A stretch of 64,000 bases of DNA from Symsagittifera roscoffensis (GCF_963678635.1 NC_087069.1:11468986-11532985), one strand, 5' to 3'; counted from the first letter of the stretch, positions 1 through 10,950 are shown. Notes: generated by a model from the letters alone, not told the origin. Program-made: numbers and translations.

Positions 1-100
1 AGTATCTTTATATGTTTTTTATACATTATGCTTTAAATAGCTTTAATTATATCACAGGCTTGGTTATTTCACTTGGGTAATTGCCACACCTCTTTTCTCC

Positions 101-755
101 TCAGAAAGCGAACATGTCGTTCTTCATGGATCGTCGCATGGCGTCAACTGCCATATCGTCAATTTTGTGTATCTGTTTCACATTGAACTGACTCACATGG
201 TTTTTGGCTCTCGGAGATCCAAATCGAGGACCGCGGCGACCTGAAAACATCAGTTGTTCACGTTTGTTCAGTTTTTTGTTCCAAATCTTGGTTGCCTCAA
301 AGAGAAATTTGAAGTGAAAACAATACTGATTTTAATTTCGAATGAGTGATAGTTTCATATAAACGAACAAAATTATGACCAATTACAAAGGATTTTTCAG
401 GGGACTGCATGCAAATCTTTACGGATATTGAAAGTTTGGTGTTCTTTAAAGTTTGGTGTTACCGTTTTTCCCACCTTTTCCTTTTCCGGCCCGTGCCGAG
501 TAGTCTTTTCCCGAGTAGTCATCGGCAGCCGAGGGGTCGTAGTAGGAGGACTTCTTCTTCCTCCCTGCTTCCCCCACTTGGAAAACGAGGGCTGTGGCGA
601 CCATGACGCAGAGGACTATAGCGATAGTGAGTTTCCTAAAATAATCACATGAATCTCCATAACTTTCCCCTACTTTTGCTTATAAATTGCCATCTTCACA
701 AAAAACTCTTCACAAGATCATACGTGGAAGATTGGTTGCTTAATATAACTTACAT
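101..755 (-). CDS. small secreted protein, C-terminal AKNHVSQFN module (3 exons, split start codon)
   Basis: I do not recognise the family. On the minus strand, three pieces join in phase: AT at 755-754, then 635-463, then 240-101, with the stop at 103-101. The product is 104 residues. It starts MKLTIAIVLCVMVATALVF, a clear signal peptide. A basic, Tyr/Asp/Gly-rich stretch follows (KKKSSYYDPSAADDYSGKDY, then GKGKGGKNG), and it ends with a module containing AKNHVSQFN and KIDD. The introns are 118 nt (donor GTAAGT, acceptor TTTTAG) and 222 nt (donor GTAACA, acceptor TTTTCAG). No in-frame ATG precedes the signal peptide in the exon at 463-635, so the start is inferred to be AT plus G across the first intron. 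The last 30 residues resemble the protein at 7883-8474. The exons at 463-635 and 101-240 are well supported by phase and composition; the split start is inference, and a spliced leader supplying the start is an alternative. Confidence 0.72.
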
Positions 756-1005
756 TTTCCTTAGTTGTACTGTTTTTTTCTCGATGATTTCTGTCAAGTG
801 ATTGTAAAATTAGATGATGAAAAGTGATTACTCAATTGAACAAGTGACTAAGAGCGGCAATTTTAGGCGCTTTTTTGAGAAGTAACACAGTAACATCCGC
901 GGGTAAAACATTTCAACAGGCTGAATTTTTTCAATGACTCTGAAAGCAATGACTTCAAATGACTTTGAAAATGTGATAAGTCAAAGTGGCTGCGAAAAAA
1001 GTTTT

Positions 1006-1206
1006 GGCTCTTTTTCCTTTTCCCCCCACCTCAAACAAACATGAATTTTATGGTCTAACGAGTGGTTTTACAAGGTTGATTATGAAGACCAAATATGCTT
1101 TTTATGGCCTAATTAGTCTGCATGTCAATTTTCACGACAATCGGACAAAGTGAACAGTAACTTCAAATATGAAAATTTGCAGGTGGGGGGGGAAGGAAAA
1201 AGAGCC
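1006..1206. mobile_element. hAT-like MITE, copy A
   Basis: This 201-bp element starts GGCTCTTTTTCCTTTTCCCC and ends with the inverted counterpart, AGGTGGGGGGGAAGGAAAAAGAGCC in two overlapping blocks. The terminal inverted repeat is about 26-29 bp. The 8-bp sequence AAAGTTTT lies immediately outside both ends (998-1005 and 1207-1214), a perfect target duplication of the length typical of hAT transposons. There is no coding capacity. The interior closely matches the copy at 2144-2345, including the stretches GTGGTTTTAC and ACAATCGGACAA. Confidence 0.85.
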
Positions 1207-1364
1207 AAAGTTTTGAGCGTTAACTTTCGCAGCAAACAATAGCTTTTTCCACGTAAACTTAAAAAAATTGTTCGTTCGGCCACTGCATAGCAAAAATATT
1301 GTTAAATTTTTCATTCTTACACTCTGAGACGTTTAATTGCTGTTCAGAACATCAAAACTCATTT

Positions 1365-1916
1365 TTAAACTTGCTTCAATTTCAATTACAAAAACCAAAA
1401 GATGTAACTGAAAAATAGGCGGCTCTTTTCTTCTCCACATCCCCACCCCATTTTTGAATTTCAATTTTGAAATACTAATCTTACATTGTCTACAAAAACT
1501 TGGCATAGTGAACGAAATAAAACTTGTGAACAGATTTAGGCTCTTTCCAGTTCCACCCCCTTTCAAAATAACGAGTTTTATATTTCTTTTACGTGTTATT
1601 ACGGCTAAATGCGTGATGTTACGCTGTAAAGTATGAAGAACAAATCTGTTCAGGATTGTCGATTTGTTCACCACGCCAAATTTCATTGCTTTATGATAAC
1701 GTTAAACAAGCTTTTCAAAATGAATTTGAAAGGGGGGAACTGGAAAAGAGCCTTCATTTTGAAACTTGCTTGAAATACATTTCTGAAAAACCAAAAGATC
1801 GAACTGAAAAATACGCGACTATTTTCCACTCCACGTCCTCATCCCATTTTTGAATTTTAATTTTGAAACATTAATCCTACATTGTCCTTGTCTTAAAAAA
1901 CTTGGCATAGTGAACA
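1365..1916. repeat. direct duplication flanking a MITE
   Basis: Two related segments of about 155 bp in direct orientation, near 1365-1521 and 1763-1916, flank the element at 1539-1752. Both contain ACCAAAAGAT, CCCATTTTTGAATTT and AACTTGGCATAGTGAAC at matching positions, with scattered substitutions. The pattern suggests a segmental duplication, or one element split by the insertion of another. Confidence 0.6.
1539..1752. mobile_element. GGCTC-ended MITE, second subfamily
   Basis: This 214-bp segment has terminal inverted repeats: GGCTCTTTCCAGTTCCACCC at the left, and on the right GGGGGGAACTGGAAAAGAGCC read in overlapping parts. The interior differs from copies A-C but matches, in inverted orientation, the segment near 16050-16140 (for example CGTAACATCAC and CATTTAGCC). 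No intact 8-bp target duplication is visible, so it may be an old or composite copy. Confidence 0.65.
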
Positions 1917-2143
1917 AATTTGTTCTTTCAACATTGCATCGTAAAATTGAGCGTTTAATCATAATTTAATAACACATAAAACAATCAAAATCAGAACGAT
2001 TTTTTATGTTCTTCTACCCCCCCCCAGCTGCAAATTTCTTTAATATTTTTATTAAACATTATTTGATTGCAACAAAAAACTCATATGCGGGCAAATTATG
2101 CTACGACAAAATTATTCGGTCTTAACTTTATAGAACCCCTCGT

Positions 2144-2345
2144 GGCTCTTTTTCCTCCTCCCCCCCACCTCACACGAGCTTCGATATATTAGAGTAACGG
2201 GTGGTTTTACGAGGTTGAGTATAAGAACCAAATATGTTTGTTGTGGCCTTTTTAGTCTGTATGTAAATTTTCATAACAATCGGACAATGTGGTCAACAAA
2301 TTTACGTGTAAAAATTTGCAGGTGGGGGGAAAAGGAAAAAGAGCC
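2144..2345. mobile_element. hAT-like MITE, copy B
   Basis: This 202-bp element begins GGCTCTTTTTCC and ends GGAAAAAGAGCC. It is flanked by the perfect 8-bp duplication CCCCTCGT at 2136-2143 and 2346-2353. The interior aligns in the same orientation with the copy at 1006-1206. Two copies with different, perfect 8-bp duplications fix the element ends and show real transposition. Confidence 0.87.
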
Positions 2346-3132
2346 CCCCTCGTTACACCAGAAAATTGATGCTGGTCTGAGATGCTCATTTTTTTCTCAA
2401 CCGTGCCACTTGAAAATAAAAGAAAATGTGTATCGCCGAAAAAAGGGCAAGGACCTGTGAGCAAACCCAATTGTTTTAAGCAATGGGTGCAGAAGAGGCG
2501 CTCCCCCACTTCAAATAAGCACCTCTTTTACGGTGTATGTATTGACCGGTTTTGGAAGGCTGGAGATTAATTATGATTTTTTTGTGGCCCTAGTAGTTCG
2601 CATGAAAAATTTTTTATCAATGAAAACATATGAACAAAAATTGGCTTTTTCCAGTTTCCATTTTTTCTGCGTAAAATTGACTATTTCCCCTTTTACCCAA
2701 ACCTGGGATCTTTTACAACAGGTCTTTTTGTTCACATCATCCGATTGTTACATAAATGGGCATGCAAAATTATGAGGCCACGAAAAAGGTGCTTGGTCTT
2801 CATATTTAAGCTTGTATTACAATTTCAAAATACTTTAACAGTGTTGATACAGCCAATTGTATAAAAGACATATTGTAAAAAAAAAACAATCACTTGTTCA
2901 CGCTTCCAGGTTTTTTTTTGCAGTTCAAAACATCAATATAAATTTGATTAGGCTTCTGTAGATTGATTTCCGTCAAATGTGAGACGGGAAGGAAGCCCTG
3001 AAAATTATTGAAGAAGTTTCCAAGTTTGACACGCTCATTTCCATTTCCCCCACTTTTTTTTGCAATTTTAAAATGCGTTTGAACACATTGTCTATGGCTA
3101 TTCAATCAATGTTACAATTTGGAACCAGCAAT

Positions 3133-3325
3133 GGCTCTTTCCCTTTTCCCAACTTGCGAACTTTTGCAACCAAACTAGTTGTTCAAAATGTCCGGTTATT
3201 ATGAAAATTGACAAGCGGACTCATTTGGCTATGGAAAACATGTTTGATGTTGATCTTCAACCTTGTAGAGTTAATCGTTGCACCAAACATTTGATGCTCG
3301 TGCGCGTGCAAAAGGAAAAAGAGCC
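3133..3325. mobile_element. hAT-like MITE, copy C
   Basis: This 193-bp copy begins GGCTCTTTCCCTTTTCCC and ends AAAAGGAAAAAGAGCC. Its interior is in the opposite orientation to copies A and B (ATCTTCAACCTTGT matches their AAGGTTGAGTATAAGA region inverted). The flanks CCAGCAAT (3125-3132) and CAGGCAAT (3326-3333) agree at six of eight positions, consistent with a decayed target duplication. Between copies B and C, 2354-3124 holds further degenerate pieces of the same repeats but no gene. Confidence 0.75.
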
Positions 3326-4740
3326 CAGGCAATTCACATCTAGAAAAAAATGTGTAATTCCCCTACTCAAAATTTTCGTACTAGGCAATTAAATGACTAG
3401 CGTTTTGTTTGTTGCATGAAGTAACATGACTAGCGTATTCTCCTTGAGTTAAAATCGATAAACCTTAGTCTTAGACTCAAAAACGGAATATTTTTTCTTA
3501 GGAAGAAAACAAAAAGGCCGAGTGAAAAGAATCCCACAGTTAAACCGTATCTAGAACTTCTCATGTCAGTTAAGGTTGTTATTGTATTCATTATTTATGT
3601 ATCATAATTTTATATTATTGTGTACGGAAAAATGCAACTCTTTGGAGCAATTGAGTGTTTATGTCAGACTTATAATTATGTTACACCCTAAAACTAATAT
3701 AAAAAAAACGCTCTGATTTTTGTTTCTGTCTAGTCATGAGACTGTTCCTGGAGTTTTTTGTCGACAAAAGCTCGTTTGGAAGATTTGAAAAACTCATTTG
3801 AAAAACTCGCCAGATTTAGAATTTGAAAAAGCGATTCATATAATTTTTTTTACAATCAAAGTAACTGACAAGTATGATTCACAAAAGTATCTTTAAATTT
3901 AGTTCCAACTCGAAAATACATTTTTGAATCAAATAATTTTCTCAATACACTGAGGTTTTTGAAAAAAAAAAGTTTTTTGAAATTTTATTGGTCAAACAAT
4001 TTTCATAGTTTCAAAAATTAGAACTAGCATTTTTTAGACTCCATGTATGAACTTATGAAACAAACAAATTATTGATTTAGAAGTCAACTGCACTCAGATT
4101 GCACTGAAACTTAACACAATGAAAAAACTAACAACACACAACAATTTAAGCTTTATAATTTTTATCGGTACACTACCCGTTTAGCTGTTTTTACAAGAAA
4201 AACATTAATAAGAATTGAAAATATGAAAAAATCGGACGTTTAAATTATCCCTGTGAAAAACAAAATTAGCCAAAAGGGCTAAATAATATTAAAATGATGT
4301 TGATAGATTTCAGGCATTTTTCCATGTTCCCAACCTCCGTACAATCACAAAAAAAAGCTGAGAAATTGATTATTCAGCAATTTGCACGTAGAAATTTTTA
4401 TAACAGTCTGTTAACTTGTTCGCACTGACACGTTTTCTTAAAGTTAAGAATATCAAAATCAATTTTATGTAGACTCTGTAGTCAATTATCTTCTGTTTTA
4501 AAGTAAGAAATTTGCACTTACTCTTACTTTTGCAACTATCCATGTTGTAGGTTCAAACTAATATGATCAATTTTAGGCGCTTATCTTTTTCCGTCACATT
4601 TGATTTACAGTTTTTAAAGGTTAATTTTTCCTTGTCAAGCTTAGTTTTCATTTATCGCTGCTTTTGTCTCTGCATAAACAGAAAAATAGACAAGACTCCT
4701 CGTATCAGGGCGAAGCCCTGAATGTACCGAATGCCTTTAA
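3326..4740. other. AT-rich sequence with no feature seen
   Basis: I see no supported gene, RNA or intact repeat here. The reading frames are short and of random composition. A piece near 4310-4345 resembles the GGCTC MITE terminus but is too degraded to call. Confidence 0.5.
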
Positions 4741-4855
4741 GGAGCAGCATTGTAATCACATTAAAAAAATTAAATGAAATGAATTAAAACGAAATTTTGG
4801 AGCAGCAGTAATAACATTAAAAAAATTAATTGAAATAAAGTAAAACGAAATTTTT
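4741..4855. repeat. 58-bp tandem duplication
   Basis: Two consecutive units (4741-4798 and 4799-4855) each start GGAGCAGCA, pass through ACATTAAAAAAATTAA and end ACGAAATTTT. They differ by a few substitutions and small indels. Confidence 0.8.
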
Positions 4856-4974
4856 TTTCTAAAATTTGATTTTTTTTAAAAATCATCACCCCACACGCCA
4901 TATAAAGTACAAAAAGATAATTTTCATTCCTTGTAACAAATCAATTGTGGCAAATAAGTTTCGTTCAACCAATT

Positions 4975-5260
4975 TGGAACGATTCATAAGACGGATTACA
5001 TCTCCGCCTTTGCGTTAATAGCGCGATATATATCGCGCGTTTATTGTCCCAAATTGGTCAAAATGGCCAAAATGGCAATCTTTGAACCCTCATAACTTTA
5101 CGAAAAATGATCACAGGTGAAATATCTTTTCAAATTTAAGCTCAGGACAACAATTCCTTTTGAATGATATTTAAAAAAATCCGTCAAAAATGGCTAGTTA
5201 AAAAGTCAAATTTTGTCTGAAGAAAAAAAACCCACCCCGAGCACAAATATTCCGTTACTT
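4975..5260. repeat. dispersed repeat with an 18-bp palindrome
   Basis: The segment contains the perfect palindrome GCGCGATATATATCGCGC (5021-5038) and then CAGGTGAAATAT, AAGCTCAGGACAACAA and GTCAAATTTTGTCTG. The second part recurs at 17580-17700 in the same order. CGCTTACGCAT and ATATCGCGC also recur near 23850-23890. No coding capacity is evident. Confidence 0.55.
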
Positions 5261-5854
5261 TCGTATCGATAGTCGGAACAAAAACACAGTTTACACTTTC
5301 CCATCATATCCGCTCTCGGAAACTGTTGGTTTGTTTTTGCAGTTCTTGAAGTTGACAAACAAAAACAAGTCGTGTTCCTGCGCAATGAGCTTCGCAACGA
5401 AAGGTTGACTTGCAAAAATTTGAAGATGGATGTCATCTTCCAAAGATCTTGAAAGTTTTTTTTTCATCAATCTTTTTAGATTCTTGCCAGATAACCTTTA
5501 TAGACAGTCTGTCAAAAATGAAACAAACTTTGATAACGCATGCCTATGGTTAAAAAAATTTTGTAATTGTTAGTAACGCTCTTCTTGTGACTACACTTTA
5601 AAGCTTAACCCAATGTGAACGTTTTTTTTTGAGATTTCAAAATTGGCTGTGTTATCAAAAATATAACTAAAATCATAAAAGTACCCGGGTTGACCTCAAT
5701 ACACCGAAAATGGTTATCATACAATTCCATACATCAAGTGTATGGAAAAATGCTTGTCATACAATTTTCATACATTCTAAAAATAGTTGAAAACTGGTGT
5801 AAACTTATTTCTGTGGATGTTTGACCAATACTCACAGACCAATGATTCACACAG

Positions 5855-5953
5855 ACCAATACTCACACATTTTGGGTGGCGATGATCGCATTTTGTCTGT
5901 CAGGTATGATAGTCGCGATGGTTGCTCTAGTTGCACCGCTGCAAGCAGGATAA
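5855..5953 (+). CDS. candidate terminal exon encoding a transmembrane helix (partial)
   Basis: I do not recognise this gene. After a possible acceptor (ATTCACACAG, ending 5854), the frame from 5855 reads TNTHTFWVAMIAFCLSGM and continues IVAMVALVAPLQAG to a stop at 5951-5953. That is a single hydrophobic helix of about 23 residues in a locally GC-richer stretch. It resembles in character the last helix of the tetraspan gene at 20731-29447 (a Trp followed by Ala/Ile/Val/Cys-rich residues), but I could not find matching upstream exons. It may be the last exon of a related gene, a gene fragment or chance. A short duplication (ACAGACCAATACTCACA) surrounds the acceptor. Confidence 0.35.
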   Translation, partial: TNTHTFWVAMIAFCLSGMIVAMVALVAPLQAG

Positions 5954-7882
5954 CAGCGATATGGCCATTTCCGTGGTTGCGCCGTTTGCTTTTTTGGCGG
6001 AAGTCTGAATAATATGAAGAATACTCTCAAGCGTCTGGTTGCATCATTTTTGCCTCTGTCGCTAAATTCTAGTTATGAAACAAAATATATGCAAACTTCT
6101 GCCCAAAACTGTGGATCTAGACCCGGGATAAAGTAGGACTAAAATAGTCCAAAGTTATGGCAGATCGATTCAATGAAATACCGAACTGTTACCTTGTTTT
6201 GTGGTTGCATCAAATCAAACTTCGTCAATCAAAAGGAAACTTTTATAATTAAAGTTTGGTATTACCCTTTTGGAGATACCCTCATTCACTTTCAAGAGTT
6301 ATTAATTGATTATAATTTTTTTCTAGTAGCAGTCTTACTAAAATTGAGAAATTTTTTTTTCAATATTTTAATTGTCGATTATAATCATTTTTTAAATCAT
6401 AAAAAAAACAACTAAAAAGCGGTGTAATCAATTATAATTGATTATAACTGATTATTTTGATCCTAATTTCTGATTTAATTGTTTTGCACAAAAAATCCAT
6501 TTCAATCAAAAATAATCGACATCAATCTTTTTTGTTTGCCTGACTGTCTTTGACGTTGCATCTAAATTGGTTATATTTATTGCTGTATGATTTTCAACAT
6601 GGTTGGTTCATGTGAAAAATGGAAAAAACAGTGGTATAGAAGTTTCAAAATCAAGTCAACTTCTTTTTTTTTAAATTAATTCTTTTCGATTGGAGTTGCT
6701 TCATGATGCACATCAATAAATGTTTCTAACCACAAAAAAATCAGCATATTGATTTAATTTCATGACTTAGTTAGAAATTTAAATTTCAACTACCGCGGAA
6801 CTTTCGACTAATAAAAAATGATCGCTATGAACAAAAGTGTGACAAAATCTCTAGTTTTAGAGGTTTGTATTTGACAGAAAAAAGGCCCAAAAGATATAAA
6901 ATGATATACCCTTTTCGTGTGACAATTTGTAAATGATTATAATCGATTCAAATTTTTTTCTATGAACTATAACCAATTATAATGGAATATAAGAAAAAAG
7001 TAATCGGTTGGAAATTATCATGAATATAATTTTGATTATATCAATTATAAATCCTTTCAACAACTAATTTTTGTTATTTATGATCAATTTTAAAAACATT
7101 TGCAGAAAAATAATCAATGCAATGGATTACTAAAGTTGGATGTGGGTATCAATTCCTTGAGTTCAATCATACAAAGAAATTTTACAATTAACTATTTTTT
7201 GTTAAGTTCTAGGGAGTTTGAAAGTTTCCAATTGGATCATGTTTTTAGCCAATTCATGCTGAAGAAATTTAACTTTGATTCAGAAAGGGCAAATTTTTCC
7301 ATGATTTTCCGTAATGATGAGTAGCAGACTATATTTCGGTACAAAAACGTTTCAAATTGAAAAGAGGCAAAGCTAACTTGTCGTACAATTTTCCTGTTGC
7401 ATACAGTTTCACAATCATTGATATTTAAAGTTTTCTTTATGAACAATTTTTTACACCTTTTAAGGGCATTCGTATCTCTCAAATCTTTGCCCTGATATCC
7501 GAGCAGTCTCATCGTTAAAGTGCGTAGTATTGCGACGTTTCTAGCGCTATCAAACTTTTTAAAATCCACTACGAACTCGCCGAAGAGTTTATATCACACC
7601 TATCTGACTTATACTTAGGCAACGTCGTTTTTTTTTTGAAATTAGACAACATTTGCATCCAAACTTGCGCACGATGACGAATCAAAGTTCTAGTTGGAAA
7701 CCTTTTCCATACTTTTGCTGATATCGCTAAACAAGAGATCAGTTCGATTTTGAACACATATGGCAAACTAAACGTTGTGTCATTTAGGAGTCAAATCTCC
7801 AGATACTTTCTAGTCACAGAAATCAAACATCGAAATTATTAGTAAAAATAACGAAGCTCAACTGGAAACTGAAAAAGAAATC
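5954..7882. other. AT-rich intergenic sequence
   Basis: No gene is supported here. Near 6410-6480 and 6950-7040 there are runs of ATTATAAT-type words shared with the repeat family described at 18612-19319. The other reading frames have random composition. Confidence 0.5.
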
Positions 7883-8474
7883 ATGTGAGTTATTATTGCT
7901 CTGGAAAGTTGAGTAAATCCTTATTATAGGTCAATCAATTTAGACACAACATTAAATCAATAATTTTGTCTAATTGGATCAAAACTTTTGTCTGTTTTGC
8001 AACAATATTTTTGCCAAGTTTAAAACTAATTTTAATTTTTATGGATAAATTGTTTTCAAAAAATCACCCGACAAAAGTATATGCATTGGGTGAGTTATGC
8101 TTTTTAGGTCGAATCTCAATATTCTGTTTTTTATTTCACTCGTGGTTTTCGTTACACTAACAACCGAGTTGAAGCTTTTGGACGCCGATAAAACGAAGCA
8201 AGACGACAGTAAGCGAGCTACGAAACGAAACAAGGACTACGATTACAATCAGAACGATTATGGAGATTACAGTGATGACGATGACCATAATAGCGAGCAA
8301 AGTTCTTCGGCTTCGGGTGAAGAAACCGATTGGAACCTTGGCTCCGCAATGCCGGCAGGTAATTTTGGACCCTTTGCTAAAGACCATGTAAACCAGTTCA
8401 ATATTCACAGCATAAGCAAAGTGGACCATTTGAAGATCAACGCCTCAAGAAGAACTCAGTTCAATCAAGTTTGA
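7883..8474 (+). CDS. small secreted acidic protein, paralogue of the gene at 101-755
   Basis: I do not recognise the family. The main coding exon is 8108-8474. It encodes a signal peptide (SNLNILFFISLVVFVTL), an acidic Asp/Tyr/Ser-rich middle (DYDYNQNDYGDYSDDDD) and a C-terminal module containing FGPFAKDHVNQFNIHSISKV, which matches FGSPRAKNHVSQFNVKQIHK in the gene at 101-755. As in that gene, an acceptor (CTTTTTAG, ending 8107) precedes a G that would complete an initiator. A donor AT|GTGAGT at 7883-7890 could supply the AT, giving 122 residues. An unspliced ATG at 8097 would give 125 residues with an equally good signal peptide, so the start is ambiguous. The second intron of the paralogue, which splits a GGT codon, is absent here, although GCAG|GT is present at the same codon. 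The middle is acidic where the paralogue is basic. Confidence 0.62.
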
Positions 8475-8689
8475 AGTGCGGTGTCTTTGTAGGAGTGTTC
8501 TAGTCATCGCTGATGAAACGGAGCAGAAAACTGAGACCAATGGGAACCAAGACTATGAATCTGATAATTGTTTCATTTGTGGGGCTCATTAATGAAGAAA
8601 ATGTTATCACGCTTTTTTAATCGGTTAGGAGCTACTTAAGGATGGCATACATATACGCAAAAGACTCATCCTTCCAAAAAATCCATAAT
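8475..8689. other. 3' flank of the secreted-protein gene
   Basis: I see no coding signal and no canonical AATAAA close to the stop. The sequence leads into a tandem array. Confidence 0.4.
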
Positions 8690-9325
8690 TGGCTCACAAA
8701 AAATTGTTTTGATGAAGTTATCCAAGCTATGAAACTTTGAACAATTTCTAGTTGAGCCATATCATAAATCGGTTTGTAAAACTTTAGGTTTCGTAGAACG
8801 AATCAGTTCCCAAAAAAGTGAAGTTTTTCTGAGCAAGCTTTTCAAGCCGAAACTTTGAAACAATTCAAAATGTTTCATGAAGCAAATCGGAAGTTCACAA
8901 AAATTAACATTTCTAAGCAAGCTTTTGAAGCAGTGAAATTTGGAATTATTCCAGGTGTTTAATGGATCGAATCGTTTTGCGAAAAGCTCAAGTTTATCTA
9001 AGCGAGCTATTACAGCATTGAAAACTTGAAATATTCAAAATTTTCAAGCAAAACGATTCGGTCTATGAAATAACTTAAAGTATTTCAACGTTTTTGTGAA
9101 CACAATTCCAGCAATGAAACTGTTTTTCAAGGAGCCAATCAGTTTTTCTAAACAAACTACTGAAGCAATGAAACTATGAATTACTGCAAGTTTTCACAGA
9201 GCAAAAATCGGCAAAAATTTTATATTTTTCTAATCAAGCTATGCAAGTGATGAAACTTTGAAAAATTTCAAAACAATTCATAGTGCAAATGGGTTTGCAA
9301 ACAGCTAGTTTTTCTAACAAAGAGG
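8690..9325. repeat. degenerate tandem array of about 80-bp units
   Basis: About seven or eight diverged units follow one another. Each carries, in order, TTTTTCTAAGCAAGCT, GAAGCAATGAAACTTTGAA, a short ATTC-containing stretch and AGCAAATCGG. Recognisable unit cores lie near 8724, 8834, 8916, 8999, 9110, 9160 and 9235, so the spacing is roughly 75-110 bp. Stops are frequent, so this is not a repeat protein. Confidence 0.7.
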
Positions 9326-10259
9326 TTATTGTTTTTAGCTGGTTCATTTCAGTATGAAATCAACCTAAAAACCCAAGTTTTGGAGAAAAAAATGAACAGG
9401 CACTGTCTAGACTTGAAAAAAAAATTGAGTTCATCTTGTTTGCAGAATTTAATTTTTGTCAAAAACAATTCTAGAATGTTCCAGACTTAAGAAAATTTGA
9501 AAGTTCTAGAACATTCTTGGCTTTCTTTTAATGGTTAAGCCTTAAGAATTTTCTAAACGTTGCATTCGACAAAGCTGTAACATTGCGTTCAGTTAAAAAT
9601 TGCGTCCATAGCGCTTTCGGAGTTACATTTAATATATATTATAGTCGACTTTTTTAATTCTTAATTGTTAGTTTTAACAAAAAAATAATAGATTATAATC
9701 TTTTAAAACTAGATTGTGATCTAATTTTGTGACAAAACATTAGAATCCTTATGAATCAATTTCAATAGAGTATAATGGATTATTAAAAATTTTTCTGAAG
9801 TGGTCTGAAACTTTCAACAAAAACTGACTGTTGCTTTTGAATAAACGCGGATTTAATAAGACTAGCGCAAAAACGAGGTTTTTTGGCTAAGAAAACTGTT
9901 AATTTGTTTTCTAACTTTTTTTCCCTTCACAATTTTTTCTTGTTTCTACTGCCGATTTCTTCAAATTCTTCTCAGCTTTTCGTTATGTTGACAATTTGTG
10001 ATCAGGGGTGGCTGGCGGAAGCTTCCTTTTAGGGTTTCGATTCCTGTAGACACAAAGTGTCCCCCCTTTGTACTGTTTCGTGATATCCATTTTTGGTGAC
10101 AGACCCTTAATTTTGAGGGAATAACGCGCGCCGAAAAAATGCGCTTTTTGGCCAATTTTTCAACTTTTTGAATGCGCGGCGAAAAAAATTTAGCCAAAAC
10201 AGGGACTTTTAGTGCTTTGGGAGAGCTCGACAAATCAATTTAATTAGACGACCTAAAAA

Positions 10260-10950
10260 GGTCGACAAAATTTTCCGTCCCCTCGAGAAATCCAACCCCC
10301 CGGTAGCCACCTCCCACCTGCGAGTGGGCGGCCTCATACTGGGGGAGGGGATAACGTGAAACTTGAGGGGGTTAACGAGGGGAGATGAAGACAGAGGGGG
10401 TGCGTAGAGGAGAGTTGAATGGTGTTTCTTGGTGGGGGAGGGATTTCTTGAGTGATATTAGATCGTTGAGAGTGGGGGCATTGGGGTGCGTGTATTTCCT
10501 TCACATTATTTTTTTTTCCAATTTCTACTGACTTTTTTACACATTTTCCGTTTTACGCCCTTCAACACTTTTTTGTCCCCCATCCCAAGTTACGCCCCTT
10601 TTAGGCCAACAGCATCCTTTGTTCGGGTTTTCGTTTGGCAGAATGGTGCAAAAAATAGAGTGAGATTTTCAGATTTCCAAAAAAGAACAAAAACCCTATT
10701 AGATTTTGTGAACAAAATGTTGTTATATATTAATACAAAAAAAGTTTCTCATCGATTATAATTGATTATAAGAGATTTTTGAATGTTAAAAAAATCAAAT
10801 ATAATCACCTAAAAATCTATTCTCATGGTTTCATGGGTCATGAAAATTAATTATTTTTCAATTTTTTTGTTTAGTTTTGATTATTTTTGTTTATTCTTTT
10901 GCAAATATAATCAACTAAATTGATTGCTTACCATGAAACTCCAGTGCGGG
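10260..10950. repeat. repeat with G-rich block, ATTATAAT words and GTGCGGG end
   Basis: The segment has a hairpin-like CCCACCTGCGAGTGGG (near 10310-10330) and GGGGATAACGTGAA, both closely matched near 62055-62110. It then has CGATTATAATTGATTATAA (near 10751) and ends in ATGAAACTCCAGTGCGGG (10933-10950). That last word recurs at 15188-15206, 19302-19319 and, inverted, at 18612-18629. I infer an old non-autonomous element family; the left boundary is not resolved. Confidence 0.5.

Noticed and set aside
1838-1856. CTCATCCCATTTTTGA, similar to part of the Oikopleura spliced leader as I remember it
   Set aside because: It lies inside a dispersed duplication with a variant copy at 1440, no donor site follows, and the comparison is from memory. 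It is not enough for an SL RNA gene or for species assignment.
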